Source: Streptomyces sp. NBC_00569
GTDB lineage: Bacteria > Actinomycetota > Actinomycetes > Streptomycetales > Streptomycetaceae
DNA: 64,000 nt
Assembly (NCBI RefSeq): GCF_036345255.1
Contig: NZ_CP107783.1
Location: forward strand, 7,557,001 to 7,621,000
Direction: 5' to 3'
Below are positions 33,959-42,738 of the stretch, one piece after another. Position 1 is the first letter of the stretch. Each line of letters starts with the position of its first letter. The position numbers and the translations under genes were made by a program. The notes under the pieces were generated by a model, which was given only the letters and a program-made list of their open reading frames with translations, ran no database searches and was not told the DNA's origin.

Positions 33959-36900
33959 CTACGCCATCGTCAGGAACCTCTGGAGGATGGACGCGAGCAG
34001 CACCGCCAGCAGCGGCAGCGAGAACCAGAAACTGCTCTGCAGCCGGCGCAGTTGCCGCACACCCGGCCGTACCGCCACCCGCACGATCTCGCGCGCCCCG
34101 AGCAGCAGGACCAGGGCGACGGCCGCGAGCCCGCCCACCACGGACCACGAGGTCCAGGTGATCTGCGGGCCGATCGGCCCCGGCGCGGCCTTCGGGACCT
34201 CACCGCTCGGCTGCTTGCGCAGCGTGTACATCGTGACGTCGTCGTTGACGAGGACCTTCGTCAGCTCCTGGCGGTCGTCGAGGTTGCGGAGGAGCCGCGT
34301 CTCCCAGGTCTTCGAGTAGCCGACGTCCATCTGCAGATAGACGACCTGACTCTTGTTGATCACGAGGTACGAGTTCGGGCCGGCGTCCTTGAGCGCCTTC
34401 ACCAGGCTGGAGACGAGAACGGGGTCGACGGGGGCGAGGGTGGGAACGTACTGCACCTTCTCCATGTCACGCGTGCCCCACGGCATCGCGGGCGTGACGT
34501 TGTCGACGGTGTCGTTGCTCATCCACAAGAGGCGGACCGTCGGGTCGTCGTGCGCGTAGACGTAGTCCATCGCCGCGACCTCGCCCGGCCTGATCCGCTC
34601 GAACGGCTCGTTGCCCCAGCGCGCCACGAGGAACCCGCCCATCAGGATCAGGCCGGCCAGCAGCGCGGCGAGGGGCGCGAGGCTCACCCGGTCGCGGTCG
34701 CGTTCCTTCGCGGTGATCCCGGTGCGCGGGAACAGCGCGAGCCCGGCGAGCAGCGCGGCACCCGGCAGGGCGAACATGAAGACGCGCAGCGCCATCTCGC
34801 CGCCGTACGACTGCATGCCGAAGCCCAGGAACGGGACGAACGTGAGGACGAGGAGGGAGCGCTCCCGGTACGTGGCCTCGCGCCGCCGCCACCAGCCCCA
34901 GCACGCGAACGCCATCACGCCGCCGGCGAGCAGCACGCGCGCGTAGAGGACGAGTTTGTGGGCCGAACTGCCGCCCTGGATACGTCCGGAGACCGACGAC
35001 GACACGTTGCCGCCGACGCCGCCGAGCCCTCCGAACAGCTCGTCGAAGTGGCCCGACCAGTAAGGCTCCGCGAGGAACGAGACCCAGACGGCGACCAGGA
35101 CCGCGAACAGGATCGGCAGGCCGCGCAGCTCGCAGCGGCCCACGAGCACCAGGACCGCGAGGACCCCGAGCATCACGAACGGGGTGAGCTGGTGGGCCGG
35201 GACCGTCGCCGCGAACAGGCCGATCAGGACGAGCAGCAGCACCGCCCGCTGGCGCCGGTCGGTGGGTTCGACCTCCAGCTCGCCGGGCCGCCGCCTGGTC
35301 CACAGCACCCGCGGCGCCCGGAACCACACCAGCAGGATGGCGACGAAGGCCAGGTAGAGGAGGTAGGTGAAGCCCTGCGGGGAGAAGTAGTCCTGGCCGA
35401 CCCAGCCACTGAGCACGAAGATCCACAGTCCGGTCCACCGGGCGCGCCAGCTCGCCCGCATCGAGCGCGTCAGCAGGAACATCGGTGCCAGGTAGAGCAG
35501 TTGCATGGCGAGCGGCCACCAGCGGATGACCTCCGTCATGTCCGTGACGCCGCACGCCTTGGCGACGAACGTCGCGGCGGCGAAGAACCCCGGCCAGCTC
35601 CAGCGCGCGTCCAGGTCGGGCACCGCCGAGCCGGTCCTGCCGATGTACTCCATGAAGCCCAGGTGCTGCCACGCCGTCGCGAACCGCGGCTCGGCCTCGA
35701 TCACGGCGGGCAGGGCGTGCAGCGAGACGACCGTGGCGAGCAGCGTCAGCAACAGCAGCCATTTGTGCGGGCGTTCGAGCCACAGGAGGGACGCGAACAC
35801 GCCGATCAGGAGCGCCGCGCCGAGCAGCGTCGTGGGCGGCAGCACCGAGATGAGCCCGAGCCCGCCCATCCCGTCGAGATCGCCGTCGCCCAGGCCGAGT
35901 ACGGGTCCCCAGTACAGCCCGAGCGCGGCGACCAGCAGCAGCGCCAGGACGACGACGCGCGGGCTCGGCAGCGCGAGCCGGTCCCGCAGGGGCCGGGGGG
36001 TGGGCGCGGGTGTGGCAGGCAGGGCGAGAACTGCCTTGTCAAAGGCGCCTGACGTGTCAGAGGTACCGGCGACACCTGAGGTACCGGCGACACCTGAGGT
36101 ACCGGCGACACCTGAGGTACCGGCGACCTCTGAGGTGCCGGCGACCTCTGAGGTGCCGGCGATGTCCGAGGTCTCAGAAGCCTCCGACGTGGCGGAAGTT
36201 TCGGATGAGGCAGGGGACGGGGCGGGGTCCGGCTCGGCGGGCGGTCTCGGCGCCGGTGGTGGTGGGGACTTCAGCGTCCAGGTCGGCCGGTTCCCCATGT
36301 CGACCTCCCCGCCCCCCGCCGCCGGCGCCCCGTGCGCGGGTGTCGCGGGCCCCGGCCGCACGTCGGGGCGCCGCTCCTGATGGTCCAGATTGAGCTGCAC
36401 CGCGAGGTGCAGTGTGTCGGAGTCGAGCGTGCCGCGCAGCGCCTGCCCGGGGCCCTGCCACTTGACCCCCGGGGCCACGTCCGCGGTGCCGAGGTCGGCC
36501 AGGTCGCCGTCCGGGGCCGCCACGACGGCCGGCGCCGGGGGAGCGGTCCGCACGATGCGGTACAGCTTCGGGGCGGCGATCGCCATGATCACGGCCAGGC
36601 TGGAGATCTCCGCGACGCCCGCGCCCGTCAGGCCCATCCGGGGCAGGAGCAGCAGTGTCAGACCGAGGACCAGGACGCACAACAGGCCCTGCAGCCAGGC
36701 GAGTCCGGCCGTCCGGCTCTGCGCGCGCAGCACCGCGAAGTACGTCTCCATGACCACGCGCAGGGCCGCGCCGACCGCGAACCAGCGCAGCAGCGGCGTC
36801 GCCGCGTGCGCGTAGTCGTCGCCGAAGACGTGCAGGACCAGCGGCGCCGCGAGGAACAGCAGCCCGCAGATCGGCAGCATGATCCGCGCCATCCGGCGCA

Positions 36901-37912
36901 GCGCGGCCCGGGTGTTCGCCGCGAGCTGCGCGGGGTCGTGCGAGCCCTCCACCGTCAGTGAGGCGCCCATGTTGATGGCGAGCAGGTTGACGGTGCCGCC
37001 GATGGTGGTGGTGATGTAGAAGTACGCGTTGTCGGCGGAGCTGACCTGCGAGGCGATCAGGACCGGGACGAGATAGACGACGGCGAGCGAGAACAGGGAG
37101 CCCGTGTAGTCGCCCGCCAGGAAGCGGCCCACCTCGCGCAGCGTCGGCGGGTCCGTCCGGTGCGCCGTGAGCTCGACGTGCCGCGGCACCAGGCGCCGGA
37201 ACACCAGCCAGCCCAGCGGGATCACGGACGTCGCGATGGCCACGACCCACGAGACGAAGACGCCGGTCGTGGGGATCGCCACGGCGAACGCGAGCAGCAG
37301 GCCCAGCTTGACCGTGGAGAAGACGGTGTTGCCGACCGGCACCCACAGCGCGCTGCGCAGCCCGGTCAGCACGCCGTCCTGGAGCGTGAGCACCGACCAG
37401 GCGACCACGGCGGCGACGAACCCGAGCCCGTTGACCGGGCCGTGCAGGAACCGGTACGACGGCCCCCAGACGTCCAGCGTCAGCAGGAAGACCAGCGCCG
37501 CGCACGCGACGGCGAGCGAACTCCCCGCGTACGTACGGAAGATGAAGCTGCCGGTGCGCCGCCCCGCGATCGGGATGAAGCGGGCCAGCGCCCCCGTCAG
37601 GGTCACCGCGGTCAGCCCCGCGAGGAACTTCATCGCCGCGATGGCCGCCGAGCCCTGGCCCACGGAGTCCGCCGAGTAGTAGCGGGCGGCGGCCAGCCAG
37701 AAGCCGACGCCTAGCACTCCGGAGATGCCGGTGTTGAGCATCAGGGCATAGGCATTGCGGAACAGCTGGTTCCCGCCCCCCGGCCTCATGCCGCCCTTGT
37801 TGCCCCTGCCGCTCTTGCCCATGCCGGGCAGCCGCAGCTTGCGGCCGGCCGGCCGCTGGGGCTCGGTCGTCGGTGTGGTCGTGGCGGCCTGGGCGGTGGT
37901 CGTGTCAGACAC
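33959..37912 (-). CDS. Fusion of Wzx-like flippase and Wzy/GT-C-like membrane protein
   Basis: A 1,317-aa polytopic protein from the GTG at 37912. Residues about 45-460 form a MATE/MVF-type polysaccharide flippase of some 12 spans (YALMLNTGISGVLGVGFWLAA, TTTIGGTVNLLAINMGASLTV). A disordered linker (about 480-640) contains GTSxVA repeats. From about 655 to the end come another 12 or so spans with GT-C/Wzy-like features (WWPLAMQLLYLAPMFLLTR, QDYFSPQGFTYLLYL) and a late extracytoplasmic domain. Export and polymerisation of repeat units would thus be in one chain. It overlaps the deacetylase stop by 8 bp. Confidence 0.88.
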   Translation of the reverse strand: MSDTTTAQAATTTPTTEPQRPAGRKLRLPGMGKSGRGNKGGMRPGGGNQLFRNAYALMLNTGISGVLGVGFWLAAARYYSADSVGQGSAAIAAMKFLAGLTAVTLTGALARFIPIAGRRTGSFIFRTYAGSSLAVACAALVFLLTLDVWGPSYRFLHGPVNGLGFVAAVVAWSVLTLQDGVLTGLRSALWVPVGNTVFSTVKLGLLLAFAVAIPTTGVFVSWVVAIATSVIPLGWLVFRRLVPRHVELTAHRTDPPTLREVGRFLAGDYTGSLFSLAVVYLVPVLIASQVSSADNAYFYITTTIGGTVNLLAINMGASLTVEGSHDPAQLAANTRAALRRMARIMLPICGLLFLAAPLVLHVFGDDYAHAATPLLRWFAVGAALRVVMETYFAVLRAQSRTAGLAWLQGLLCVLVLGLTLLLLPRMGLTGAGVAEISSLAVIMAIAAPKLYRIVRTAPPAPAVVAAPDGDLADLGTADVAPGVKWQGPGQALRGTLDSDTLHLAVQLNLDHQERRPDVRPGPATPAHGAPAAGGGEVDMGNRPTWTLKSPPPPAPRPPAEPDPAPSPASSETSATSEASETSDIAGTSEVAGTSEVAGTSGVAGTSGVAGTSGVAGTSDTSGAFDKAVLALPATPAPTPRPLRDRLALPSPRVVVLALLLVAALGLYWGPVLGLGDGDLDGMGGLGLISVLPPTTLLGAALLIGVFASLLWLERPHKWLLLLTLLATVVSLHALPAVIEAEPRFATAWQHLGFMEYIGRTGSAVPDLDARWSWPGFFAAATFVAKACGVTDMTEVIRWWPLAMQLLYLAPMFLLTRSMRASWRARWTGLWIFVLSGWVGQDYFSPQGFTYLLYLAFVAILLVWFRAPRVLWTRRRPGELEVEPTDRRQRAVLLLVLIGLFAATVPAHQLTPFVMLGVLAVLVLVGRCELRGLPILFAVLVAVWVSFLAEPYWSGHFDELFGGLGGVGGNVSSSVSGRIQGGSSAHKLVLYARVLLAGGVMAFACWGWWRRREATYRERSLLVLTFVPFLGFGMQSYGGEMALRVFMFALPGAALLAGLALFPRTGITAKERDRDRVSLAPLAALLAGLILMGGFLVARWGNEPFERIRPGEVAAMDYVYAHDDPTVRLLWMSNDTVDNVTPAMPWGTRDMEKVQYVPTLAPVDPVLVSSLVKALKDAGPNSYLVINKSQVVYLQMDVGYSKTWETRLLRNLDDRQELTKVLVNDDVTMYTLRKQPSGEVPKAAPGPIGPQITWTSWSVVGGLAAVALVLLLGAREIVRVAVRPGVRQLRRLQSSFWFSLPLLAVLLASILQRFLTMA
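36061..36168. repeat. Six 18-bp repeats in the fusion-protein linker
   Basis: Three identical units AGGTACCGGCGACACCTG then three slightly changed ones. On the coding strand each gives one GTSxVA hexapeptide (residues 582-618), so unit gain or loss would not shift the frame. Confidence 0.95.
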
Positions 37913-38705
37913 GGGTTCGGATTGCCTTCCGGCGGACCTGTCGGGCTCTGCGGACCAGGGCGTACCCCTTGGTGAGGGCACGGTCCCCGGCGAAGTTGCG
38001 GGCGATCGCACGGCCCTCCACGAGCCGCGCGAACTCCTCGATACCGGTGGCGCGGCGCACGGTGACGCGCTGGAGGGCGTACGGGCCCTGCCGCCGCCGG
38101 GCCAGGCCGTTGCCGACCGCCAGGGACTGGGCGAAGCCGGCCCCGCGCACGGCGGCCCGCACCCGTCGGCTGGAGTAGCCGTACGGATACGCGAACGACC
38201 GCGGCACCGAGCCGAGTTCGTCGGCGACGATCTCCTTGCAGCGCAGCAGCTCGAACCCGAGCGCGTCGTCGTCGAGCTGGTCGAGCTGCGGATGCGTGTG
38301 GCTGTGCCCGCCGATCTCCGTCCCGGCACCGGCGAGGGCGCGCACCTCGTCCCAGCCGAGCATCGTGTCGAGCCCGCCCCCGGTGTCGTACGCCCCGCGC
38401 AGCCAGCCCGTCGACACGAACAGCGTCGACGGGAAGCCGTGCTCGGCGAGGACGGGGAGCGCGTGGCGGTGCACGCCCTCGTAGCCGTCGTCGAAGGTGA
38501 TGAGGACGGGCCGATCCGGCAGGGCGCGCCCCGGGGAGCGCCAGATCGCGGCGAGTTCGGCGGTCGTCAGGGGAGTGAGGCCGAGGTCGGCGACCGCCGC
38601 GAGCTGTTCGGCGAACGCCTCGGGCGTCACCGACAGCTCACGCGTCGCGTCGTTCGGCTCACGCGCCACCGAGTGGTACATGAGGATGGGCACTGGCGTG
38701 TTCAT
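37905..38705 (-). CDS. Polysaccharide deacetylase (CE4)
   Basis: A 266-aa carbohydrate esterase family 4 protein. The NodB motifs are ILMYHSV, LITFDDGYEG (metal Asp and general base) and GGHSHTHPQLDQL (metal His pair), then FAYPYGYSSRRV. No signal peptide is seen, so it may act at the cytoplasmic side on lipid-linked sugars. It starts within the stop of the upstream glycosyltransferase (ATGA at 38702-38705). Confidence 0.93.
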   Translation of the reverse strand: MNTPVPILMYHSVAREPNDATRELSVTPEAFAEQLAAVADLGLTPLTTAELAAIWRSPGRALPDRPVLITFDDGYEGVHRHALPVLAEHGFPSTLFVSTGWLRGAYDTGGGLDTMLGWDEVRALAGAGTEIGGHSHTHPQLDQLDDDALGFELLRCKEIVADELGSVPRSFAYPYGYSSRRVRAAVRGAGFAQSLAVGNGLARRRQGPYALQRVTVRRATGIEEFARLVEGRAIARNFAGDRALTKGYALVRRARQVRRKAIRTRV

Positions 38706-39715
38706 GACGGCCCTCCACTCCCCTCGGCGGCCCCGATCCCCACGACCGAGAACGTCGCGCCCGTCCTGCGCGCCCGGAGACTGCCGAGCGCGTACCCGCC
38801 GGCCGTCGTGAGGACGCCGACCACGATCGCCCCGGCCCGCCCCGCGCCCCCCGGCCGCGCCAGGAAGAAGTCCCGTACCCCGCGCGCCACTCCGGCCGGC
38901 AGGACCCGCGTGGCGTAGCGCCGCTCGGACTCGAGGCCCTTTTCCGCTCCCACGCTCTGCGTGACCAGCGCCTTGGAAAGCCCCTCGGCGTACGCCCGGG
39001 TGCGGAAGTAGGCGAAGCGCTCGCGGCCCGCGGGGACCCGGTGGTGGATCACCGCCCGGTCGTCGATCAGGAGCACCGCGTCCGGCCTGGCGCGGCTGAG
39101 CCGGATGCACAGCTCCGTCTCCTCGCAGCCGAGCGGCCGCTTGTCGCCGTCGCGGCCGATGCCCGTCGCGAAGCCGCCCGCCGCGTCGAACGCGGACCGC
39201 CGGAACGAGGCGTTCCCGCCGAGCACGTTGCGCACCCGGACCTTCCCGCGCGGCAGCCCCTTGTACGTACAGCCGACGACCCAGTCGAACTCCTCCGGGA
39301 ACCACGCGGGGCGGCGGCCCGAGGCCCAGACGGGTTCCGTGCGGCCGCCCACCGCCATGACCAGGGGATCGTCGTACCCGGCGGCGAAGTGACGCAGCCA
39401 GTCCCGCTCCGCGACCGCGTCGTCGTCGAGGAACGCGATGATCCCGCCGCGCGAGAGCGCGATGCCCGTGTTGCGTCCCGCGGACAGGCCGCGGGGGCCC
39501 GCGTTGGCGAGCACACGGACGTCCTCGGACTGCTTGAACTCCTTGCCGAGACGCTCCAGGAGAGCCGGATGGTGGTCGACCACCAGCAGCGTCTCGAGCG
39601 CGGGCAGCGACTGCGCCCGCACCGAGGACACCGCGGCGAGGATGTCCTCCCAGCGGTCCTCGGTGTAGACGCAGATCACGACGGACACGCCGCCGTGCGG
39701 GGCGTTAGCGCTCAA
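38702..39715 (-). CDS. Family 2 glycosyltransferase, inverting
   Basis: A 337-aa GT-A fold enzyme: VSVVICVYTEDRWEDILAAV nucleotide-binding start, GRNTGIALSRGGIIAFLDDDAVAERDWL with the DxD-like metal motif, and a GCEETELCIRLSRA acceptor/catalytic region (ED-type). The TTG at 39715 has GAGAGG upstream and begins inside the upstream gene's end. A C-terminal Ala/Gly helix may contact the membrane. It likely adds a sugar to the repeat unit handled by the flippase fusion. Confidence 0.92.
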   Translation of the reverse strand: MSANAPHGGVSVVICVYTEDRWEDILAAVSSVRAQSLPALETLLVVDHHPALLERLGKEFKQSEDVRVLANAGPRGLSAGRNTGIALSRGGIIAFLDDDAVAERDWLRHFAAGYDDPLVMAVGGRTEPVWASGRRPAWFPEEFDWVVGCTYKGLPRGKVRVRNVLGGNASFRRSAFDAAGGFATGIGRDGDKRPLGCEETELCIRLSRARPDAVLLIDDRAVIHHRVPAGRERFAYFRTRAYAEGLSKALVTQSVGAEKGLESERRYATRVLPAGVARGVRDFFLARPGGAGRAGAIVVGVLTTAGGYALGSLRARRTGATFSVVGIGAAEGSGGPS

Positions 39716-40512
39716 GACACCTCTCCCCGGCCCGTGTTGAGCGTGGTCGCCTGCGTCCGGCGGCGACGCCGGGCGCGCCGGGTCGAGCGCTCCGCGAGGA
39801 TCACCTTGAGGACCCGGAGCCCGTCCCGCACGGCCCGCAGGTTGCTCGCGCCATGGATCCGCAGATACTCGTGGCTCGGTATCTCCTGGACCTTGAGGCC
39901 GGCCTTGACGACCCGGATGTTCATCAGGGTCTCGACCTCGAAGCCGGTGCAGTCGAGGTCGATCTGGTCGAGGCAGTGCCTCCAGAACGCGTTGTAGCCG
40001 TAGCAGAGGTCGGTGTAGCGGGCGCCGAACTTCTTGTTGACGACCGTGCACAGCGCCCAGTTTCCGAGCTTGCGGATCGGCGTCATGTCGTCGGTGCCGC
40101 CGCCGTTGGCGAAGCGGGAGCCCTTGGCGAAGTCGGCGCCCGAGACCAGGGCGGAGACGTAGGAGACGATCTCCTGGCCGTCCGCGGAACCGTCCGCGTC
40201 GACCATCACGATGATGTCCCCGGTGCACGCCTCGAAGCCGGTGATCAGTGCGTCGCCCTTGCCCTTGCCGCGCTGCGGGACGACGACCACGTCGGGCCGC
40301 AGTTCGCGGGCGACTGCCACCGTGTTGTCGGTGGAATTCCCGTCGACGAGAACCACTTCGTGGATCCAGTCGGGAAGTGTCTTGAATACGTACGGAAGGT
40401 TTTCCGCCTCATTCATGGCCGGGATCACGACGCTCACCGGCGGCGCAATCGCGAGATGGGTCGAGATCGCCCTGTACTGGCTGGATATCGCAGGACGCAC
40501 AAAAGAACTCAT
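39712..40512 (-). CDS. Family 2 glycosyltransferase (dolichyl-phosphate sugar synthase-like)
   Basis: A 266-aa GT2 enzyme: PPVSVVIPAMNEAENLPYVF, LVDGNSTDNTVAVARE, GKGKGDALITGFEACTGDIIVMVDADGSADG (DAD metal motif) and DLCYGYNAFWR. The pattern fits polyprenyl-phosphate glucose/mannose synthases; it lacks C-terminal membrane spans. The ATG at 40512 is first in the operon, with GAGAGGG about 9 bp upstream. It would supply a lipid-linked sugar for exopolysaccharide assembly. Confidence 0.92.
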   Translation of the reverse strand: MSSFVRPAISSQYRAISTHLAIAPPVSVVIPAMNEAENLPYVFKTLPDWIHEVVLVDGNSTDNTVAVARELRPDVVVVPQRGKGKGDALITGFEACTGDIIVMVDADGSADGQEIVSYVSALVSGADFAKGSRFANGGGTDDMTPIRKLGNWALCTVVNKKFGARYTDLCYGYNAFWRHCLDQIDLDCTGFEVETLMNIRVVKAGLKVQEIPSHEYLRIHGASNLRAVRDGLRVLKVILAERSTRRARRRRRTQATTLNTGRGEVS

Positions 40513-40862
40513 GAGTCTGGTCCCTCTCGTCCGGTGGTCTGTCCGGTTCGAAAGGGGGGTTCTCACTTACGGCCATGACAAATAGAGCTCTGTACAGGCC
40601 GGGTGAGCTGGCAAAATAGACCGATCGACTGAATCGGCCCCGCGGCACGCGACTCGGCTGAATTTCGGTCACCGAGCACGGCACCCCCCTACCGCGCCCC
40701 GCGCCCGACCATCGCGATCTCGAGCCCTCCCCCAGATCGCTATTGCGTCGATGGTCCGATGCGGGTGGATGTACGACGGTATTGATGCTTGAGACTGTAG
40801 GGCAAGGCCTGTATTCCAGGCCTCACCTTTCTGTTGTTTTGACCTTTACCTGGCTCTCGTCC
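40513..40862. promoter_or_regulatory. Leader/promoter region of the glycosyltransferase operon
   Basis: 350 bp without a gene, AT-richer than its surroundings. It should hold the promoter of the minus-strand operon starting at 40512. A hairpin GGCCTG-TATTC-CAGGCC (40806-40822) lies 41 bp past the stop of the acyltransferase gene and may terminate it. No other structure was found. Confidence 0.5.
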
Positions 40863-41957
40863 TCAACTCCCCGAACGGATTTTCCCCACCCGTCTCAGGA
40901 GTTTGTCGGCCGGCTCGAAGAACTCGGGCCGGGACAGCACGGTGTTACGCAGCGCCCGGACCGGAGCGCGGCGCGCCCGGTGTCCGAGAGCGACCGGATG
41001 ACGGCGCGTCACCCACCCCTCGTGCACGGTCAGTTCCCGTGTCTTGAGGGAGTCCTTGTATTCCTTCTGGCCGCGGCCGAGATCCAGATAGGCGATGCCG
41101 TCGGCGGCGGCCGCCTCGGCCATGCGCAGATGCAGGATCAGCCCGGGCGAGAACTTCGCGAACGCCGGGTCGTAGGCCGGGAACCAGCAGGCGAGCACGC
41201 GCTCCGAGCGGAGCCCGAAGTGGGCGGCGACCGGCCGCCCGCTCGCGTACAGGACCGACAGGACCCCGGCGAACGGCTCCGAAGAGGTGTGGAAGAGCTG
41301 CTGGGCGAGGCGGGTGATCCAGGCGTGCGCGAAGCGGTCGCTGCGGCCGGTCCTGCGGTACTGGGCCGACTTCCACTCCATCAGCGTCGCCAGGGCCCGC
41401 GGGTCGCGCTCGTCGTGCACGTAGCGCACCTCGCCGGCGTCCCGGCCCAGCTTGCGTTCCTTGGCCAGCGTCGTCCTGATGAACTTCGGCGACCGCTCGC
41501 GCAGTTGGCGCAGATACGTCTCGTACCCCTGGTCGACGTCCATGACCGGGGAAGGGAAGCTGCCGGAGGCCTCCGCCTCGAACGGCTCCTGGCCTCCCGC
41601 CAGGTGGTCGAACTCCCATACCGAGAGCCCGCAGGCCCGCAGCAGGTCGCGGGCGTTCCACTCGAAGCCGGGTCCGTGCACCAGGCCCTGACTGTCGGAG
41701 ACGCCGAGGCCGACGGCTCTGCCGACGCCGCTCACGGATCTCTGGAACGGGAAGAACGCCGCGGGTTCGCCGTCCTCGCGGGCGACGGCGATCCGCACCC
41801 CACGCCGGCAGCGGCCCATCGCGAGGGTGAACTCGGGCGAGAGGAAAGGGTTCGCCAGCTCCGGCGTGCCGTGCAGATGCGCCTTGGACTGCATGGCGGT
41901 CCAGGCGGCCCGGTCGGCGGCGGTCAGCTCGCCGGGCCGGTGCAGGGTGATGTCCAC
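40863..41957 (-). CDS. BioF2-like / FemAB-type acyltransferase
   Basis: A 364-aa protein of the GNAT-6 (BioF2-like) superfamily: LHGTPELANPFLSPEFTLAMG, ERSPKFIRTTLAKERKL, GVLSVLYASGRPVAAHFGLRSERVLACWFPAYDPAFAKFSPGLIL, and DLGRGQKEYKDSLKTRE near the end. Such enzymes occur in exopolysaccharide clusters where they acylate sugars or aminoacylate envelope precursors. Start is the GTG at 41957, two bases after the preceding gene's stop codon. It closes the exopolysaccharide locus. Confidence 0.88.
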   Translation of the reverse strand: MDITLHRPGELTAADRAAWTAMQSKAHLHGTPELANPFLSPEFTLAMGRCRRGVRIAVAREDGEPAAFFPFQRSVSGVGRAVGLGVSDSQGLVHGPGFEWNARDLLRACGLSVWEFDHLAGGQEPFEAEASGSFPSPVMDVDQGYETYLRQLRERSPKFIRTTLAKERKLGRDAGEVRYVHDERDPRALATLMEWKSAQYRRTGRSDRFAHAWITRLAQQLFHTSSEPFAGVLSVLYASGRPVAAHFGLRSERVLACWFPAYDPAFAKFSPGLILHLRMAEAAAADGIAYLDLGRGQKEYKDSLKTRELTVHEGWVTRRHPVALGHRARRAPVRALRNTVLSRPEFFEPADKLLRRVGKIRSGS

Positions 41958-41958
41958 G

Positions 41959-42393
41959 TCAGGAGTCCCGCCTTCCCGGTGCGCGGCCGGGCAGCCGTCG
42001 CGCGGGGACCATGGGTGCGAGGAGGCCGGCGACGCTGATCGCCGCGATCGTGACGATCCCGCCGGTCACCGACCAGCGGTGCGTGGCGATCATCGCCTCG
42101 GCCACGAGCAGGTCGAGCGCGAACGCTCCCGCGACGGCGGAGATCCAGCGGCCCCACGGATCGAGTCCGCGCAACGCCGAACCGATCGCGGCGCCCGGCG
42201 CCGCGATCAGGAAGAAGAGCGTCAACGGGCCGCGCAGCGGCGACGATATGTCCGCGAGCGCCAGTACCGCGCCCACCCCTGCGACGGCAGCGGCCACTCC
42301 TGCTATCAGGGGTGATACGTCCCTGCTACGTCCCCACTGCGCAGGTGACGGTGCTCTGTCTGATGACGGTGGCTTGATGCCGATGGTCTGCAT
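41959..42393 (-). CDS. Small four-span membrane protein
   Basis: A 144-aa integral membrane protein: short polar N-terminus, then VSPLIAGVAAAVAGVGAVLALA, LTLFFLIAAPGAAIGSAL, WISAVAGAFALDLLVAEAMI and GGIVTIAAISVAGLLAPM. No catalytic motif. Its stop is directly before the acyltransferase start, so they form a unit. A role at the membrane in polymer synthesis is inferred from context. ATG 42393 chosen because the segment before it is charged and not membrane-like. Confidence 0.7.
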   Translation of the reverse strand: MQTIGIKPPSSDRAPSPAQWGRSRDVSPLIAGVAAAVAGVGAVLALADISSPLRGPLTLFFLIAAPGAAIGSALRGLDPWGRWISAVAGAFALDLLVAEAMIATHRWSVTGGIVTIAAISVAGLLAPMVPARRLPGRAPGRRDS

Positions 42394-42738
42394 TGGCGAC
42401 TTTGCCCCCCGAAGCGCCGGATGCCGGGCTTCAATGTCGCGCAGTCCCGGGGCCTCAGTCAAGACGCGCAGAGAGTGCGCAGATGTCATACACACGTTCC
42501 CCGGAGACCTGGTGTGTCACGGGGGAAGTCGCGTTCACACGGGTGCAGTTGGGGCTGGCCGGTCTACGGGCGTAGCGCAAGGAAGTTGAGGGTATGTCAT
42601 AGATCTGACATGTACCTGTAATCGAACGCCGGGCGAACTCTCGCGAGGCGTACGAGGAAAAGTTGACATGAACACTTCCCGTGAACTGTGGGGCGTGCTA
42701 CCACAGTTGTGGCAGAGATCCTGCTAAAGGAGGTTTTC
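42394..42738. promoter_or_regulatory. Divergent promoter region before the SGNH lipase
   Basis: 345 bp without a gene. It holds a perfect inverted repeat ATGTCA-TAGATC-TGACAT (42594-42611), a consensus -35 TTGACA (42663-42668), and a CCACA-GT-TGTGG hairpin (42700-42711) just upstream of the AAAGGAGG ribosome site. The first repeat is a plausible operator. Confidence 0.55.

Noticed and set aside
37913..38329. N-terminal extension of the flippase fusion
   Set aside because: It lies within the deacetylase gene in another frame and is Arg/Ser/Ala shadow sequence; the GTG at 37912 starts the real protein.
42486..42502. TCATACACACGTTCCC, resembling the SOS box at 10457
   Set aside because: Four mismatches to the LexA consensus and no symmetry in the outer bases; no repair gene is adjacent.
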